Notes: a model not told the origin generated them from the sequence alone. DNA of 64,000 nucleotides from Phycisphaeraceae bacterium (GCA_023898685.1 CP060234.1:2232001-2296000); one strand, 5' to 3'; shown: positions 17,205 to 26,471, counted from the stretch's first letter. Numbers and translations are program-made.

Positions 17205-19895
17205 TCAATCGTTGTCAACCCCGGCCGCCCACGCCGGATACGGCTCGTGCGTCCCCCGCATGGCCCGCCACAGAATCTGATTGAGCTTATCTTCAGGCGC
17301 CCGATCGACCTGCTCGAAGTTCATCGAGGCCGATGCGATGGCATCCTGCCGCAGCTGCGGGTCGTCGATGTCCTTCGCCGCGATGTTCATCTGGTCCAGC
17401 GGCACGTTTGAGGGCCGAGCGTCGTAAGGCGTCGTGTCCGCGTGATCGGTGAAGCATTCGAACATGGGCTCGGCGCTCGCGTCGAACGCGTTCATCGGGG
17501 GCATGCCCAGGATCTGCTCGATCGTCCGCAGGATGCTCGTCGTGTTGTACCGCGTGCTGACGATCTCGGCGCGCTTCGCGTAGGGGCTGGCGACCAGCGA
17601 CACCGTGCGGTAGCCGCTGACGTGGTCCCACCCCGCCTGCGGGTCGTCCTCGATCACGAAGATCGCCATCTCGGGCCAGAACGACGAGTGGCTCAGCCCC
17701 TCGATGATCCGGCCCAGCCCCAGGTCGTTGTCCGCCACGCACGCCGCGGGGGTGGGGCAGTTCCTCGACGTTCCGCTCGTGTGGTCCTGCGGCAGGCAGA
17801 TGATCGTCAGGTCGGGGTATTCCCCCTTCTCCTCGTACCCCTTGAGTTGGTTGAGGATGAAATCAGCGCGGAACTGATCGGGCACCGACATGTTCCACCC
17901 CACGTACCCCGACGGGGAGAACGGGCGAATCGTCTCGATGGAAGGCTCACATCCGAACACGACGTCATCGCCCCCGTTCCTCCAGGCGGCGAAGCACGCC
18001 GAGAAGCCGGGCCGCCCGCTCCGGCTCTCGTCCTTCCACCGAACCGCCGGCGCCATGAATTCGCCGTAGTTGCGGATCGACTTGCCGTGCTTGAGGATGC
18101 TGTCCCAGATGAACCCGCTCGGCGAGTAGGCAAGCGCATCTTTTTCGTCGAGCCCCATACCGTCCGGGTAGCTGCGGGGGAAGCCGGCGAAGCTCTTTTC
18201 CATGTAGTCCGTCGAGTAGGCGGTCGTGCTCCACTGGTGCCCGTCGGCGCTGAGGATGCCGCAGCAGTAGGTGTTGTCGAGCAGCACGAACTGGTCGGTG
18301 ATGGCGTGCGCGTTGGGCGTGATCTCCCGCCCGAAGACGCAGAGGCTCGGGTCGCTGTCGCCCCGCCCGCTGTCGCCCAGCACCTGGTCGTAGGTCCGGT
18401 TCTCCTTGATGATGTAGACGCAGTGCTTGATCAGGCTGGGCTCGCCGATCCGCTCGGGGATCGCCCGCTCGGGCCGGCCTTCGCGGGGCGGGAGCAGCGC
18501 CGCGTCGATCCGGGGGCGGCGCAGGTTGCCGGCGACGCGCTCGGAGAGGCCCGCCAGCTCGTCGTCGCGCGGGACCTTGAAGAACGAGAGCGAGCCGAAG
18601 TAGTGGTGCGAGTTGAACCCCTTCGCACCGGGCTGGGCGCCGCCGTAGCCCTTGGGCTCCTTGGGCAGGCCCTTGATGTTCGCGGCGACGATCGTGCCCC
18701 GCCCCGCGTCAAGTGCCACAGCTCCGGGGTACCAGCCGACCGGGACCAAACCCAGCAGCTTGCCGTCCTCGGGCTCGTCGGCGTCGATGTCGAAGACGGC
18801 GATCGCGTTCTGGGAACCGTTGGCGACATAGAGGCGGCGGCCCGTGGGATCGAAGGCCGCGGCGTTGGGGGCGGCGCCGAGCAGGTCGGCGGGGTTGGCC
18901 CGCGCCCAGAGCTTGCCGACGACGCGGTCGGTGCGGGTGTCGATCAGGCTGAGGTCATCGCTCGCGGCGTTGCAGCAGACGAGCAGCGCGTCGGTCGGGG
19001 AGACGGCGAGGCCCGAGGCATGGAGACCGGTCAGGATCTCGGTCTTCGGGCTGCCGGTCTCGAGGTCGATGACGCTGACCGAGCCCTCGCTGGCGATGTT
19101 CATGGTCGGGTCAACGCGGACGATGGTGCCGCGCCCGGCGGGGCCCGTGAGGTCGCCGGCGCCCGGGCGGCGGCCGCCCCAGTTGGAGACGTAGGCCTTT
19201 CCGGCGGTGAGGCGGACGTCGTAGGGCAGGGCGCCGGTCTCGAAGGTGCGGCGGACATCGCCCGAGTGGGTGTCAATCTCGAAGAGCTGGTTGGAGAGGT
19301 TGCCGCAGACGTAGAGGCGGGCGCCGTCATCGGTCATCGCGAGGCCGCTGGGGATCTCGGGCTTGCGGCGGGGCGCGTTGGCGTGTGGGAGGGGGATCGT
19401 CCGCTGGGGCGTCACGGTGCCGGCGTCGTCGACCGCGAAGACCTTGACCGAGCCGTCGACGTTGCTCATGTAGATGCGCGAGCCGTCGGGCGAGAAGATC
19501 AGGCCGGTGAAGCTGAGCTGGCCGTGCTTGTCGGGGTCGAGCACCTGATCGGAGACGGGCTCGGGGCTGGTGGCTTTCTCGGCGGGAAGCGGAACACGCT
19601 GGACGATGGTCGCCTTATCGGGGTCGACGACGATGAGCTCGTTGGTCTTGCCGGCGGTGACGAGGATCTTTCCGTTGGGCGAGAGCGCGACGGCCTGGGG
19701 GCGGAGGCCCGGCAGGTCGAGCTGGCGCCCCAGGGGGGTGAGGATCTGGTTGACGGGGGTGATCGTCCGGCCGTCGGAGTTGTGGCCGACGGGTTCGGTT
19801 GGCGTGGCGACCTGGGCCGTCGCCGGGAGGGCGAGCAGCAGGATCGCGAGGGGCATTCGGAGGGCCGGGAGGATAACGCGGGTCTTGGGGAGCAT
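17205..19895 (-). CDS. Exported YVTN-type beta-propeller / phosphoesterase fusion
   Basis: An 896-residue exported protein. A signal peptide (ILPALRMPLAILLLALPATA) is followed by repeats of a seven-bladed-type propeller up to about residue 440 (LSPNGKILVTAGKTNELIVV, FSPDGSRIYMSNVDGSVKVF, FDPTGRRLYVANGSQN). The second half is a phosphoesterase of the alkaline-phosphatase superfamily (PF04185 type): YIIKENRTYDQVLGD, SADGHQWSTTAYSTDY, and the metal-ligand block FVIEDDPQAGWDHVSG. Such enzymes act on phosphate mono- or diesters, including phospholipids. The substrate is not predictable. GGAG lies 8 bases before ATG 19895. It may serve phosphate scavenging in the periplasm. Confidence 0.88.
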   Translation of the reverse strand: MLPKTRVILPALRMPLAILLLALPATAQVATPTEPVGHNSDGRTITPVNQILTPLGRQLDLPGLRPQAVALSPNGKILVTAGKTNELIVVDPDKATIVQRVPLPAEKATSPEPVSDQVLDPDKHGQLSFTGLIFSPDGSRIYMSNVDGSVKVFAVDDAGTVTPQRTIPLPHANAPRRKPEIPSGLAMTDDGARLYVCGNLSNQLFEIDTHSGDVRRTFETGALPYDVRLTAGKAYVSNWGGRRPGAGDLTGPAGRGTIVRVDPTMNIASEGSVSVIDLETGSPKTEILTGLHASGLAVSPTDALLVCCNAASDDLSLIDTRTDRVVGKLWARANPADLLGAAPNAAAFDPTGRRLYVANGSQNAIAVFDIDADEPEDGKLLGLVPVGWYPGAVALDAGRGTIVAANIKGLPKEPKGYGGAQPGAKGFNSHHYFGSLSFFKVPRDDELAGLSERVAGNLRRPRIDAALLPPREGRPERAIPERIGEPSLIKHCVYIIKENRTYDQVLGDSGRGDSDPSLCVFGREITPNAHAITDQFVLLDNTYCCGILSADGHQWSTTAYSTDYMEKSFAGFPRSYPDGMGLDEKDALAYSPSGFIWDSILKHGKSIRNYGEFMAPAVRWKDESRSGRPGFSACFAAWRNGGDDVVFGCEPSIETIRPFSPSGYVGWNMSVPDQFRADFILNQLKGYEEKGEYPDLTIICLPQDHTSGTSRNCPTPAACVADNDLGLGRIIEGLSHSSFWPEMAIFVIEDDPQAGWDHVSGYRTVSLVASPYAKRAEIVSTRYNTTSILRTIEQILGMPPMNAFDASAEPMFECFTDHADTTPYDARPSNVPLDQMNIAAKDIDDPQLRQDAIASASMNFEQVDRAPEDKLNQILWRAMRGTHEPYPAWAAGVDND

Positions 19896-20245
19896 GTGTG
19901 TCTCCGCGTGGATTGGTGTGGCCCCCACAATCTAGGTCACCTGACAAAGGCGTGTATTCAGGATCGAAGAATTCGGGTGGCTGAACTGGCGGAACCGACC
20001 CGTGGGAACACGCTCCGACCCGCATTCCCCGTCGGTGTCCCGGTGGGGACCTTGGAGGGAGGCGTTGAATGCGCGGGGATCCAGCGACACCGGTTGCCTG
20101 TGTGCCGTCGCGCGGCCGAGAGCGTCGGTGCACTCATTTGTGATCGCGGATGTCCGCCTGCGCGCAGAGAATACCCGGGCTGGCGCCCGGGTCTCATTCG
20201 TGCTCGTTGTCAGACCACGTTGGCCTGCCGTGCTGCTCCGGCGGA
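19896..20245. other. Intergenic stretch with a terminator-like hairpin
   Basis: This 350-base gap between the phosphoesterase start and the gapA stop (both minus strand) holds no credible gene. It contains the hairpin at 20171-20190 and presumably the phosphoesterase promoter, for which I see no clear hexamers. Confidence 0.45.
20171..20190 (-). terminator. Hairpin downstream of gapA, probable terminator
   Basis: Perfect 8-base arms acccgggc and gcccgggt around a 4-base loop, 56 bases after the gapA stop. No T-run follows on the minus strand, so termination may be weak or factor-assisted. Confidence 0.45.
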
Positions 20246-21274
20246 TCAGTCGTTGTCGGCGATGAAGCGGAGCATATCGATGCAGCGGTTGGCGTAGCCC
20301 GACTCGTTGTCGTACCAGCTCACGACCTTGAAGAAGTGGTCGTTGAGCTCGATGCCGGCCTTGGCGTCGAAGATCGAGCTGTGGGGGTCGCCGATGAAGT
20401 CGCTCGAGGCGACCTCCTCGTCGGTGTAGCCCAGCACGCCCTTCATCGGGCCCTCGGCGGCGGCCTTCATCGCGGCGTTGATCGCGGCGAGGTTGGTCGC
20501 CTTCTCGGTCTTGAAGGTCAGGTCGACCGCGGAGACGTCGGCGGTGGGGACGCGGAAGGCCATGCCGGTGAGCTTGCCCTTGACCGCGGGGATGCACAGC
20601 GCGACCGCCTTGGCGGCGCCGGTGCTCGCGGGGATGATGTTCTGGTAGGCGTTGCGGCCTCCACGCCAGTCCTTCTTGCTGGGCCCGTCCTGGGTGGGCT
20701 GGGTGGCGGTGGCGGCGTGGACCGTGGTCATCAGGCCCTCGGCGAGGCCGAAGCTGTCGACGATGACCTTGGTGATCGGCGCGAGGCAGTTGGTGGTGCA
20801 GCTCGCGTTGGAGACGACCTTGTCGGTCTTGGGGTCGTAGTTCTCGTGGTTGACCTTGTAGCACAGCGTCTTGACGGTGTCGGGCGTCTTGGTGGGGGCG
20901 CTGATGAGGACGCGCTTGGCGCCGGCCTCGATGTGCTTGGCGGCGTCCTCGCCCTTGGTGAACAGGCCGGTGGACTCGATGACGTAGTCGATGCCCAGTT
21001 CCTTCCAGGGCAGGGCGGCGGGGTCGCGCTCGGCGAAGGTCTTGGTGGTGTAGCCGTTGACCGTGAAGCTGTTCTCGGTGGCCGAGACGTTCGCCGGGGC
21101 GTTGTTGACGCGGAAGCGGCCGTGCATGGTGTCATACTTCAGGAGGTAGGCGAGGTTGTCGGCGGGGACGAGGTCGTTCACGGCGACGACCTGCATGTCG
21201 GTGCGCTGGGCGATGGCCCGGTAGACGAGGCGGCCGATGCGGCCGAATCCGTTGATGCCGATCTTCACTGTCAT
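20246..21274 (-). CDS. gapA: Glyceraldehyde-3-phosphate dehydrogenase, type I
   Basis: Oxidises and phosphorylates glyceraldehyde 3-phosphate to 1,3-bisphosphoglycerate with NAD in glycolysis and gluconeogenesis. The 342-residue protein has the Rossmann motif INGFGRIG (7-14), Asp34 for NAD preference, the active-site signature SNASCTTNCLAPI with Cys159, and the C-terminal SWYDNESGYANR. Length is typical. The start is ATG 21274, with AAAGGA 8 bases upstream. It is followed on the same strand by the phosphoesterase gene but separated by a hairpin, so probably a single-gene unit. Confidence 0.97.
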   Translation of the reverse strand: MTVKIGINGFGRIGRLVYRAIAQRTDMQVVAVNDLVPADNLAYLLKYDTMHGRFRVNNAPANVSATENSFTVNGYTTKTFAERDPAALPWKELGIDYVIESTGLFTKGEDAAKHIEAGAKRVLISAPTKTPDTVKTLCYKVNHENYDPKTDKVVSNASCTTNCLAPITKVIVDSFGLAEGLMTTVHAATATQPTQDGPSKKDWRGGRNAYQNIIPASTGAAKAVALCIPAVKGKLTGMAFRVPTADVSAVDLTFKTEKATNLAAINAAMKAAAEGPMKGVLGYTDEEVASSDFIGDPHSSIFDAKAGIELNDHFFKVVSWYDNESGYANRCIDMLRFIADND

Positions 21275-21374
21275 CTCATCAGTCCTTTCGCGGGGTGGGG
21301 CGCGGGGCGCCCCCGGCGTCCCCGGCGCGGCGCCCCTGGGGCTCGACACCGAGTGTGCGGGTTGTTTCGGAACT

Positions 21375-22727
21375 TTAGAAGGACGCGCTCGCCGGGGCCC
21401 GCCCGGGGCGGCAGAATTGCACGGATTCGTGGGGATTCAGGCGGTTCATGACGACTTCTCCGCCCACGAGGGTGGCGACGGCGCGACCCCTGACTGTGCG
21501 CCCCAGAAAGGGCGTATTGGAGCTCATGCCGGCGAGTTCGCGCGAGGTGACGGTCCATTCGAGGTCGGGGTCGATGATCGTGATGTCTGCGAGGTCGCCT
21601 ACCGCGAGCATGCCCAGGCCGCGCTCGTCGAGCCGGCAGAGGCGGGCCGGGTTGATGGTCATCTTCGCGATGAGTTCGGGCCAGGTGATCAGGCCCGAGT
21701 TGACGAGTGCCTCGATGTAGATCGACAGCGCGGTCTCGAGCCCGATCATGCCGCAGGGGGCGTCCTCGAACGGGGCGGCCTTCTCGTCCGCGGCGTGGGG
21801 GGCGTGGTCGGTCGCGAGGATCGTGATCGTGCCGTCGGCGACGCCCTCCAGGATCGCCTCCGCGTCGCGCAGCTCGCGCAGCGGCGGGTTGACCTTCGCG
21901 GCCGTGTCGAACCCGTCGCACGCCTCGTGGGTGAGCGTGAGGTGGTGGGGCGTCGCCTCCGCGGTGATCGGGGCGCCGTCCCGCCGGGCCCGCCGGACGA
22001 TCTCGACCGAGCCCGCGCTGCTGATGTGCTGGACGTGGTAGCGGCAGCCCGTCACCTCGGCGAGGCGGGCGTCGCGCTCGATGATGATCTCCTCCGCCTC
22101 GCGGGGCCACCCCGTCAGCCCCAGCTTCGTCGACACCGTCCCCGCGTGCATCGCCGCGTTCTGCGTCAGCGTCGTGTCCTGGCAGTGCTGCATGAAGACC
22201 GAGCCCAGTTCGCCGATGGTGGTGAGCAGGGCCTTCATCATGCCGGCGGACTGGACGACGTCGCCGTCGTCTGAGAACGCCACCGCCCCCGCGTTCTGGC
22301 ACATCTGCACCTCGACCATCTGCTCGCCCTGGCGGCCCACGGTCGCGGCCGCGACGGGGAAGACGCGGCAATGGGCCGTCTCCTTCGCGCGGCTCGTGAC
22401 GAAGTAGAGGATCTCGGGCCGGTCCATCGTCGGCGTGGTGTTGGGCATGCAGCAGACGGTGGCAAAGCCCCCGGCGACGGCGGCGCGGGTGCCGGTCTCG
22501 ATGGTCTCCTTGTGCTCCCCCCCGGGCTCGCGGAGGTGGACGTGGGGGTCGATGAGCCCCGGGGTGACGATGCGGTCGGTCGCGTCGATGACGGTGTCGG
22601 CGATGGAGCGGTCGAGGTCGCGGCCGATCTCGGCGACGAGACCATCGCGGATGGCGACGTCGGCGGTCTCGTCGCGCCCCGAGGCGGGGTCGATGACGCG
22701 GGCGTTGGTAATGAGGGTGGTGGGCAT
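21375..22727 (-). CDS. pyrC: Dihydroorotase (class I type)
   Basis: Cyclises N-carbamoyl aspartate to dihydroorotate in pyrimidine synthesis. The 450-residue amidohydrolase has the metal-binding HxH in DPHVHLREPG (His62, His64), QHCQD, the later HHL/HIS region with HVQHISSAGS, and the catalytic Asp in ATDHAPH. The arrangement and length match class I enzymes (PyrC of Bacillus, about 430 residues) rather than the shorter E. coli type. Key residues look intact, so it should be active rather than a PyrC-like partner. I start at MPTTLITNARV (22727); upstream in-frame codons lie inside repeat-rich DNA and lack similarity. Confidence 0.93.
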   Translation of the reverse strand: MPTTLITNARVIDPASGRDETADVAIRDGLVAEIGRDLDRSIADTVIDATDRIVTPGLIDPHVHLREPGGEHKETIETGTRAAVAGGFATVCCMPNTTPTMDRPEILYFVTSRAKETAHCRVFPVAAATVGRQGEQMVEVQMCQNAGAVAFSDDGDVVQSAGMMKALLTTIGELGSVFMQHCQDTTLTQNAAMHAGTVSTKLGLTGWPREAEEIIIERDARLAEVTGCRYHVQHISSAGSVEIVRRARRDGAPITAEATPHHLTLTHEACDGFDTAAKVNPPLRELRDAEAILEGVADGTITILATDHAPHAADEKAAPFEDAPCGMIGLETALSIYIEALVNSGLITWPELIAKMTINPARLCRLDERGLGMLAVGDLADITIIDPDLEWTVTSRELAGMSSNTPFLGRTVRGRAVATLVGGEVVMNRLNPHESVQFCRPGRAPASASF

Positions 22728-22813
22728 GGGGGAGGGTAGGGACCGGGGACCGGGGATCAGGGACCGGCGGAGGCACTGGGCACGAGAGCCTGCTTGATGG
22801 ATCGGATTCCGAC

Positions 22814-22841
22814 GAGCCGCGACCGTAAGGGAGCGGTTCTC
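22814..22841. repeat. Dispersed GC-rich repeat of the kind seen in many planctomycete and other genomes
   Basis: Sequence starting gagccgcgaccgtaaggg. Its chance translation on the minus strand gives the phrase LPYGRGS, which I recall recurring as an artefact in annotated proteins of several environmental phyla. The recall is from memory and unverified. Confidence 0.4.
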
Positions 22842-22994
22842 GAGCACCCCAAGCCATGTCCCCTCTTTCACAAGCCGCTTGCATACGTCCTCTCCTCCCC
22901 CGGTCCCCCATGGGGCGCCGACGGCGGAGGTGGCCCGCCGAAGCGTCAGAGACGCGTTGGCGGGTCGGAGGGGGTTCTTCGGGCATGGCACGCA

Positions 22995-23028
22995 AGGAGG
23001 CTCGGAGATCGGGGAGCCCCTCGCCCTG
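22995..23028. repeat. Dispersed 34-base repeat, copy A
   Basis: Matches 44148-44181 at 31 of 34 positions in the same orientation. In both places a GGGGAGAGG-type hairpin follows within about 30 bases. Lies between pyrC and tRNA-Pro. Confidence 0.6.
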
Positions 23029-23130
23029 GGCCGTGGGCTGTGGTCCTCCCCGCCGAGCCGGGGAGAGGGGGGAGACGGGCGGGCGGGGCTTTCGCGGACG
23101 GGGCGGGGGTGGGGGCCTATGGTTGTCAAG

Positions 23131-23205
23131 CGGGGTGTAGCGCAGCTTGGTTAGCGCGTTTGACTGGGGGTCAAAAGGTCGGGAGTTCGAATCTCCCCAC
23201 CCCGA
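23131..23205 (+). tRNA. tRNA-Pro (anticodon GGG)
   Basis: Full cloverleaf. The acceptor cggggtg pairs perfectly with caccccg (23198-23204), the D stem is gcgc/gcgc, the anticodon stem is tttga/tcaaa with loop ctggggg, the variable region has 5 bases, and the T stem is gggag/ctccc with loop ttcgaat. The discriminator is A (23205). Anticodon GGG at 23166-23168 reads CCC and CCU. CCA is not encoded. Confidence 0.95.
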
Positions 23206-23253
23206 TTTCTCTTGCGACTTCGATTCGCGAAGCGCCCCCCGCAACGGCTTGGC

Positions 23254-23688
23254 ATGGGCGAGTGGTACACGATTCATCCTCGCGACAATCCGGGCCTGTT
23301 GCGAGCCATGATGTGGGCTCTCGCCGGAGATGGGCATATCTCGTTCGAGGGCGATCTGTTACGGTGTGTCTTTCCGGAGCACCTCGGGGCGAACGACGAG
23401 GAAACCGACGCGCTCTGCCGCAACACCCTTGTGCCCAGGCAGGACTTCGTCGTCCTGCCGCTCAAACCGGAATCCGTGGTGCCGATCCTCGATGTCGTGC
23501 TGCCGGCTCGGCGCTACATTGACGCCATCATCCACATTCAGATCGAACGTGATGGCGAGCTGCGGTTTGGCTCATACGACAACTTCCATCGCGACTGCAT
23601 CGGGTGCAGGGGAATAGACCCCGCGTTGCTCGACCGGCTCGAGTCGTCCGGTGTCATCCGTTCCTGGCGGATCGCGCCGGATGCCTAG
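23254..23688 (+). CDS. Hypothetical protein
   Basis: A 144-residue soluble protein starting MGEWYTIHPRDNPGLL and ending SWRIAPDA. No signal peptide or membrane segment. It has a conserved-looking pattern of alternating strands (GDGHISFEGDL, RYIDAIIHIQIERDGELRFG) and a short motif HRDCIGCRGID with two cysteines that might form a disulfide or metal site. I recognise no family. It starts 48 bases after tRNA-Pro and could be read through from it, though no clear ribosome site precedes the ATG. Coding character is reasonable for this GC-rich genome. Confidence 0.6.
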   Translation: MGEWYTIHPRDNPGLLRAMMWALAGDGHISFEGDLLRCVFPEHLGANDEETDALCRNTLVPRQDFVVLPLKPESVVPILDVVLPARRYIDAIIHIQIERDGELRFGSYDNFHRDCIGCRGIDPALLDRLESSGVIRSWRIAPDA

Positions 23689-23948
23689 CGCCGGTGGCAA
23701 GACGGCGTCGGGGCCGGCAAGTCGTGGTACCCGGCAAGCCGCTCCGCGTGATTCGACCGCAACCCGTTGCCCCTCGTGAACAAGCCCGTCGGTCAGCACG
23801 CAGAAGCGCCTTGTGCCCGCCGGCGCACGGTTACCCTGTCGGGACGGTACGTTCAAGCCCGGTTTGCGATGCACCGCTGTGCAGTGCTCCGCGTGCTCGC
23901 CAAGAGCGATCTCTGCAACCGCGTCGGGCGAGTCCTGTAGAGGTGGTC

Positions 23949-25007
23949 ATGAGATCCGCATTCGCGCTTTGCGTTATCGCCGCCGCCTGCGTAAACGTGC
24001 TTCGGCCGGTCCTTGCGCAGGAGCTCGAACCCGACTCTGTCGTCCGCTCCATTCATCAAGACACCCGGGGGTGGTACTGGTTCGGCACCCAGAGCGACGG
24101 CGTGTACCGGTCTGATGGGCGTGATCTCACGCGGTTCACCGAGCAAGACGGACTCGCGAACAACCAGGTCCGGAGCATTCTCGAAGATCCGCAAGGCGTG
24201 GTCTGGTTTGAAACCGCGGCGGGGCTCAGCCGCTACGAAGACGACTCCATCCGCACCTACACCGCTCGCGACTACAACTCCAAGGACAACTGGCAACTGA
24301 GCCGCGAAGACCTGTGGTTCAAGGGCGACCGCTCCACCGGCGTCACCATGCAAGAAGGCTCGCCCGGGGTGTATCGGTTTGACGTGGCGACGCTCCGGTA
24401 TTACGCATTCCCGTTGGAGATCGCCCGGGAGGACCAGGATGCCTACTCCGTGACCGGGATTCACCGCGGGGACGGGGGGCGCGTCTGGATCGCGACGTAC
24501 AGCGCGGTGATCGGGTTCGACGGCGAGGAGTTTGTCGTCATAGACGACGAGTCGCTCGGGCATACCCCGGAGACGGGCTGCCTTCACGCGCGATGTGTGT
24601 TCGAAGACAGCAAGGGACGCCTCTGGATCGGCAACAATGGGATCGGCGTCATCATGCGCGATGGCGATACAACCATCAACTTCACACAAGCCCAGGGCGT
24701 CGGCAGAAGCGACGAGCGCGGCGGGAGCGGGATTGGAGTCCCTGCCCAGGGCGACGCCCCCGCGGGCGAACCCTCGCTCAATCGTGTATTCGCCATCGGG
24801 GAAGACCGGGACGGGAACATCTGGTTTGGCACGCGCGAGCAGGGCGCTTGGCGGTTCGATGGCACGTCTTTGCGGCAGTTCACCGCTCGGGACGGGCTCC
24901 AGACGAAGCAGGTCTTTGCCATTCACGTGGACCGGAATGGCGACCTGCTGCTCGGCGGTCAGGGGGTCTTCAGGTTTGATGGAACGAGATTCGAGAAGCA
25001 GTTCTGA
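23949..25007 (+). CDS. Exported two-component-regulator-type propeller protein
   Basis: A 352-residue exported protein. It has a signal peptide (MRSAFALCVIAAACVNVLRPVLAQ broken after ALA-Q) and repeated blades of the Reg_prop type: RGWYWFGTQSDGVYRSDG, GVVWFETAAGLSRYED, GRLWIGNNGIGVIMRDG, GNIWFGTREQGAWRFDG. The W-[FI]-G-T pattern is that of the sensory propellers attached to hybrid two-component systems in Bacteroidetes. Here there is no membrane helix or kinase domain, so it is a free-standing periplasmic or surface propeller that may bind a ligand. GAGGTG lies just before ATG 23949. No partner is adjacent. Confidence 0.8.
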   Translation: MRSAFALCVIAAACVNVLRPVLAQELEPDSVVRSIHQDTRGWYWFGTQSDGVYRSDGRDLTRFTEQDGLANNQVRSILEDPQGVVWFETAAGLSRYEDDSIRTYTARDYNSKDNWQLSREDLWFKGDRSTGVTMQEGSPGVYRFDVATLRYYAFPLEIAREDQDAYSVTGIHRGDGGRVWIATYSAVIGFDGEEFVVIDDESLGHTPETGCLHARCVFEDSKGRLWIGNNGIGVIMRDGDTTINFTQAQGVGRSDERGGSGIGVPAQGDAPAGEPSLNRVFAIGEDRDGNIWFGTREQGAWRFDGTSLRQFTARDGLQTKQVFAIHVDRNGDLLLGGQGVFRFDGTRFEKQF

Positions 25008-25058
25008 TTCGCTTATGGCGGCGCTCTATCTACCGATCGGCGCGCCCGACCGCGCGGT

Positions 25059-25556
25059 TCACGGCGGCTCGTGCCGAGCGACCTCCGCGTCGAGCCGCTT
25101 GTAGCAGGCCTCCATCCCTTCGTCCATGCCGGAGCCGAGTGCGCCGTCGCGGGCATCCTTCGATTCGTACGCCTGCGTGATGCGCATCGTCGTGACGCCG
25201 TCGTTCTCCGCGAACTCGTGCGTCTCCACCAGCCTGCCGATCACCTCGCCGGATCCCGAAGCCATCGTCTCGGTGTGCACGATCCGCTCGTGCGGGGCTG
25301 CTTCCGTGAACACGCCCTCGAGCGTCATGGCCTGATCGGCCTCTTCACTCTTGAATTCCAACCGGAGCGAGCCGCCCACGCGGGGCTCGCACTCGCAGAG
25401 GGTCAAAGCCCAGCCCGGGGGAGGAAGCGTCCAACGGCGCATCCTGTCCGGGGTGAACATCGCCTCCCACACGAGCCGACGCGGCGCATCGAACGTGCGG
25501 GTGAGGACGATGGCGGTGTCCGTGGGAGTTGAGATCTGGAGGCCTTTGGGCTTCAT
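25059..25556 (-). CDS. SRPBCC (AHSA1/START-like) domain protein
   Basis: A 165-residue protein of the SRPBCC superfamily, close to the AHSA1-like group often annotated as activator of Hsp90 ATPase homologue. It has the opening TRTFDAPRRLVWEAMFTPDR, then WTLPPPGWALTLCE, GGSLRLEF and the C-terminal helix GMDEGMEACYKRLDAE. Such proteins bind hydrophobic ligands in a deep cavity, and the bacterial members have no common function. AGGAT lies 8 bases before ATG 25556. Divergent from the DinB-like gene. Confidence 0.85.
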   Translation of the reverse strand: MKPKGLQISTPTDTAIVLTRTFDAPRRLVWEAMFTPDRMRRWTLPPPGWALTLCECEPRVGGSLRLEFKSEEADQAMTLEGVFTEAAPHERIVHTETMASGSGEVIGRLVETHEFAENDGVTTMRITQAYESKDARDGALGSGMDEGMEACYKRLDAEVARHEPP

Positions 25557-25801
25557 GGTGTGATCCTGGCGACTGACAAAGGGGTAGCGGCCGGTGAGAC
25601 GCTCAGCGACGGCGAGAACGTGTTTGTTCCTCAAGTTTCATCTCAAAATGGAGTCGGGCGCCAGGCTCGCCGTCCGCGGCGCCGCAGTGTCTGATGCACC
25701 ACCATCGTACAGCCCGCGAGGGTACTTCCGCGCCGCGGGCGGTGAGTCGTCTCGTCCCGTGGCCAGATTCGAGGTGGCGGCCCGCCGCGTACAGTCCGCG
25801 C

Positions 25802-26386
25802 ATGTCCGCCTGTGTGCCCGGCTACCTCGATCTGCTGGACGAGCAGCGTGAGTCGTTGTTTGCTGAGTTGGGGGACATGCCCGACGCGGTGCTGTGGTAT
25901 CGGCCCGGGCCCAAGGTCTGGTCGATCGGGGAGCATCTCGACCACACGCGTGTCATCAACGTGTGCACCCGGCGGATCATGATGGCTTGGGTGCCGCTCG
26001 CATGGCCGTTTTCACGGCCGTTCCGGCGTCGGGCGTTCGAGGCGGAGATCGACGATGTGTATAAGCGTCCCAGATTCCCGATGAACGTCGGGTGGATCTG
26101 GCCCCCGAAGTACAAGCCGAGCCGGCCGGTGGGCGTGGGGTTTCTGCACGACGCGCTGCGGGGTGAGCACGACGCGTTCCGCCGGTTCTACGGGCGCCAC
26201 GACGAGCGGCTGCTGGGGCACGTGGTGCTGCCCGATCCGGTGATCGGGGCCCTCAACCTGGTGCAGTGGCTTCGGGTGCAAGGATACCACGATGCGCACC
26301 ACTTCGGGCGGGTGCGGGCGAGGCTCGTTGATCCGGCGTATGCGGAGCGGGCGATGGGGGCGGCGGAGGGTGCGGGGCGGGGTTGA
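25802..26386 (+). CDS. DinB-like four-helix protein
   Basis: A 194-residue protein of the DinB/YfiT-like superfamily. The ligand pattern for one metal is visible: IGEHLDHTR (His45, His48) and YHDAHHFGRV near the C-terminus. The family includes thiol-transferases using bacillithiol or mycothiol and many uncharacterised members. Whether this one is an enzyme cannot be told. The start at ATG 25802 has only a weak ribosome site. It ends tail-to-tail with the GH172-type gene, 85 bases away. Confidence 0.8.
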   Translation: MSACVPGYLDLLDEQRESLFAELGDMPDAVLWYRPGPKVWSIGEHLDHTRVINVCTRRIMMAWVPLAWPFSRPFRRRAFEAEIDDVYKRPRFPMNVGWIWPPKYKPSRPVGVGFLHDALRGEHDAFRRFYGRHDERLLGHVVLPDPVIGALNLVQWLRVQGYHDAHHFGRVRARLVDPAYAERAMGAAEGAGRG

Positions 26387-26471
26387 CGGCATCACCGCCT
26401 GAGAACGTCTCGCGCCGCGTGCGATGACGCGACGCGCCGCGGGCGGCGGGTCGTGGCACCGGCCAGATGTT

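Larger units (their letters stand above)
22728..23130. other. Repeat-bearing intergenic region upstream of pyrC
   Basis: This 403-base stretch between pyrC and tRNA-Pro has no gene I can support. It carries a dispersed repeat at 22814-22841, a 34-base sequence at 22995-23028 that recurs at 44148-44181, and a hairpin of the CTCCCCG/CGGGGAG type at 23046-23065. Open frames through it look like chance translations of GC-rich repeats. Confidence 0.6.

Noticed and set aside
17442..20297. Long plus-strand open frame opposite the phosphoesterase gene
   Set aside because: Low-complexity translation with no motif; the opposite strand encodes a well-supported enzyme.
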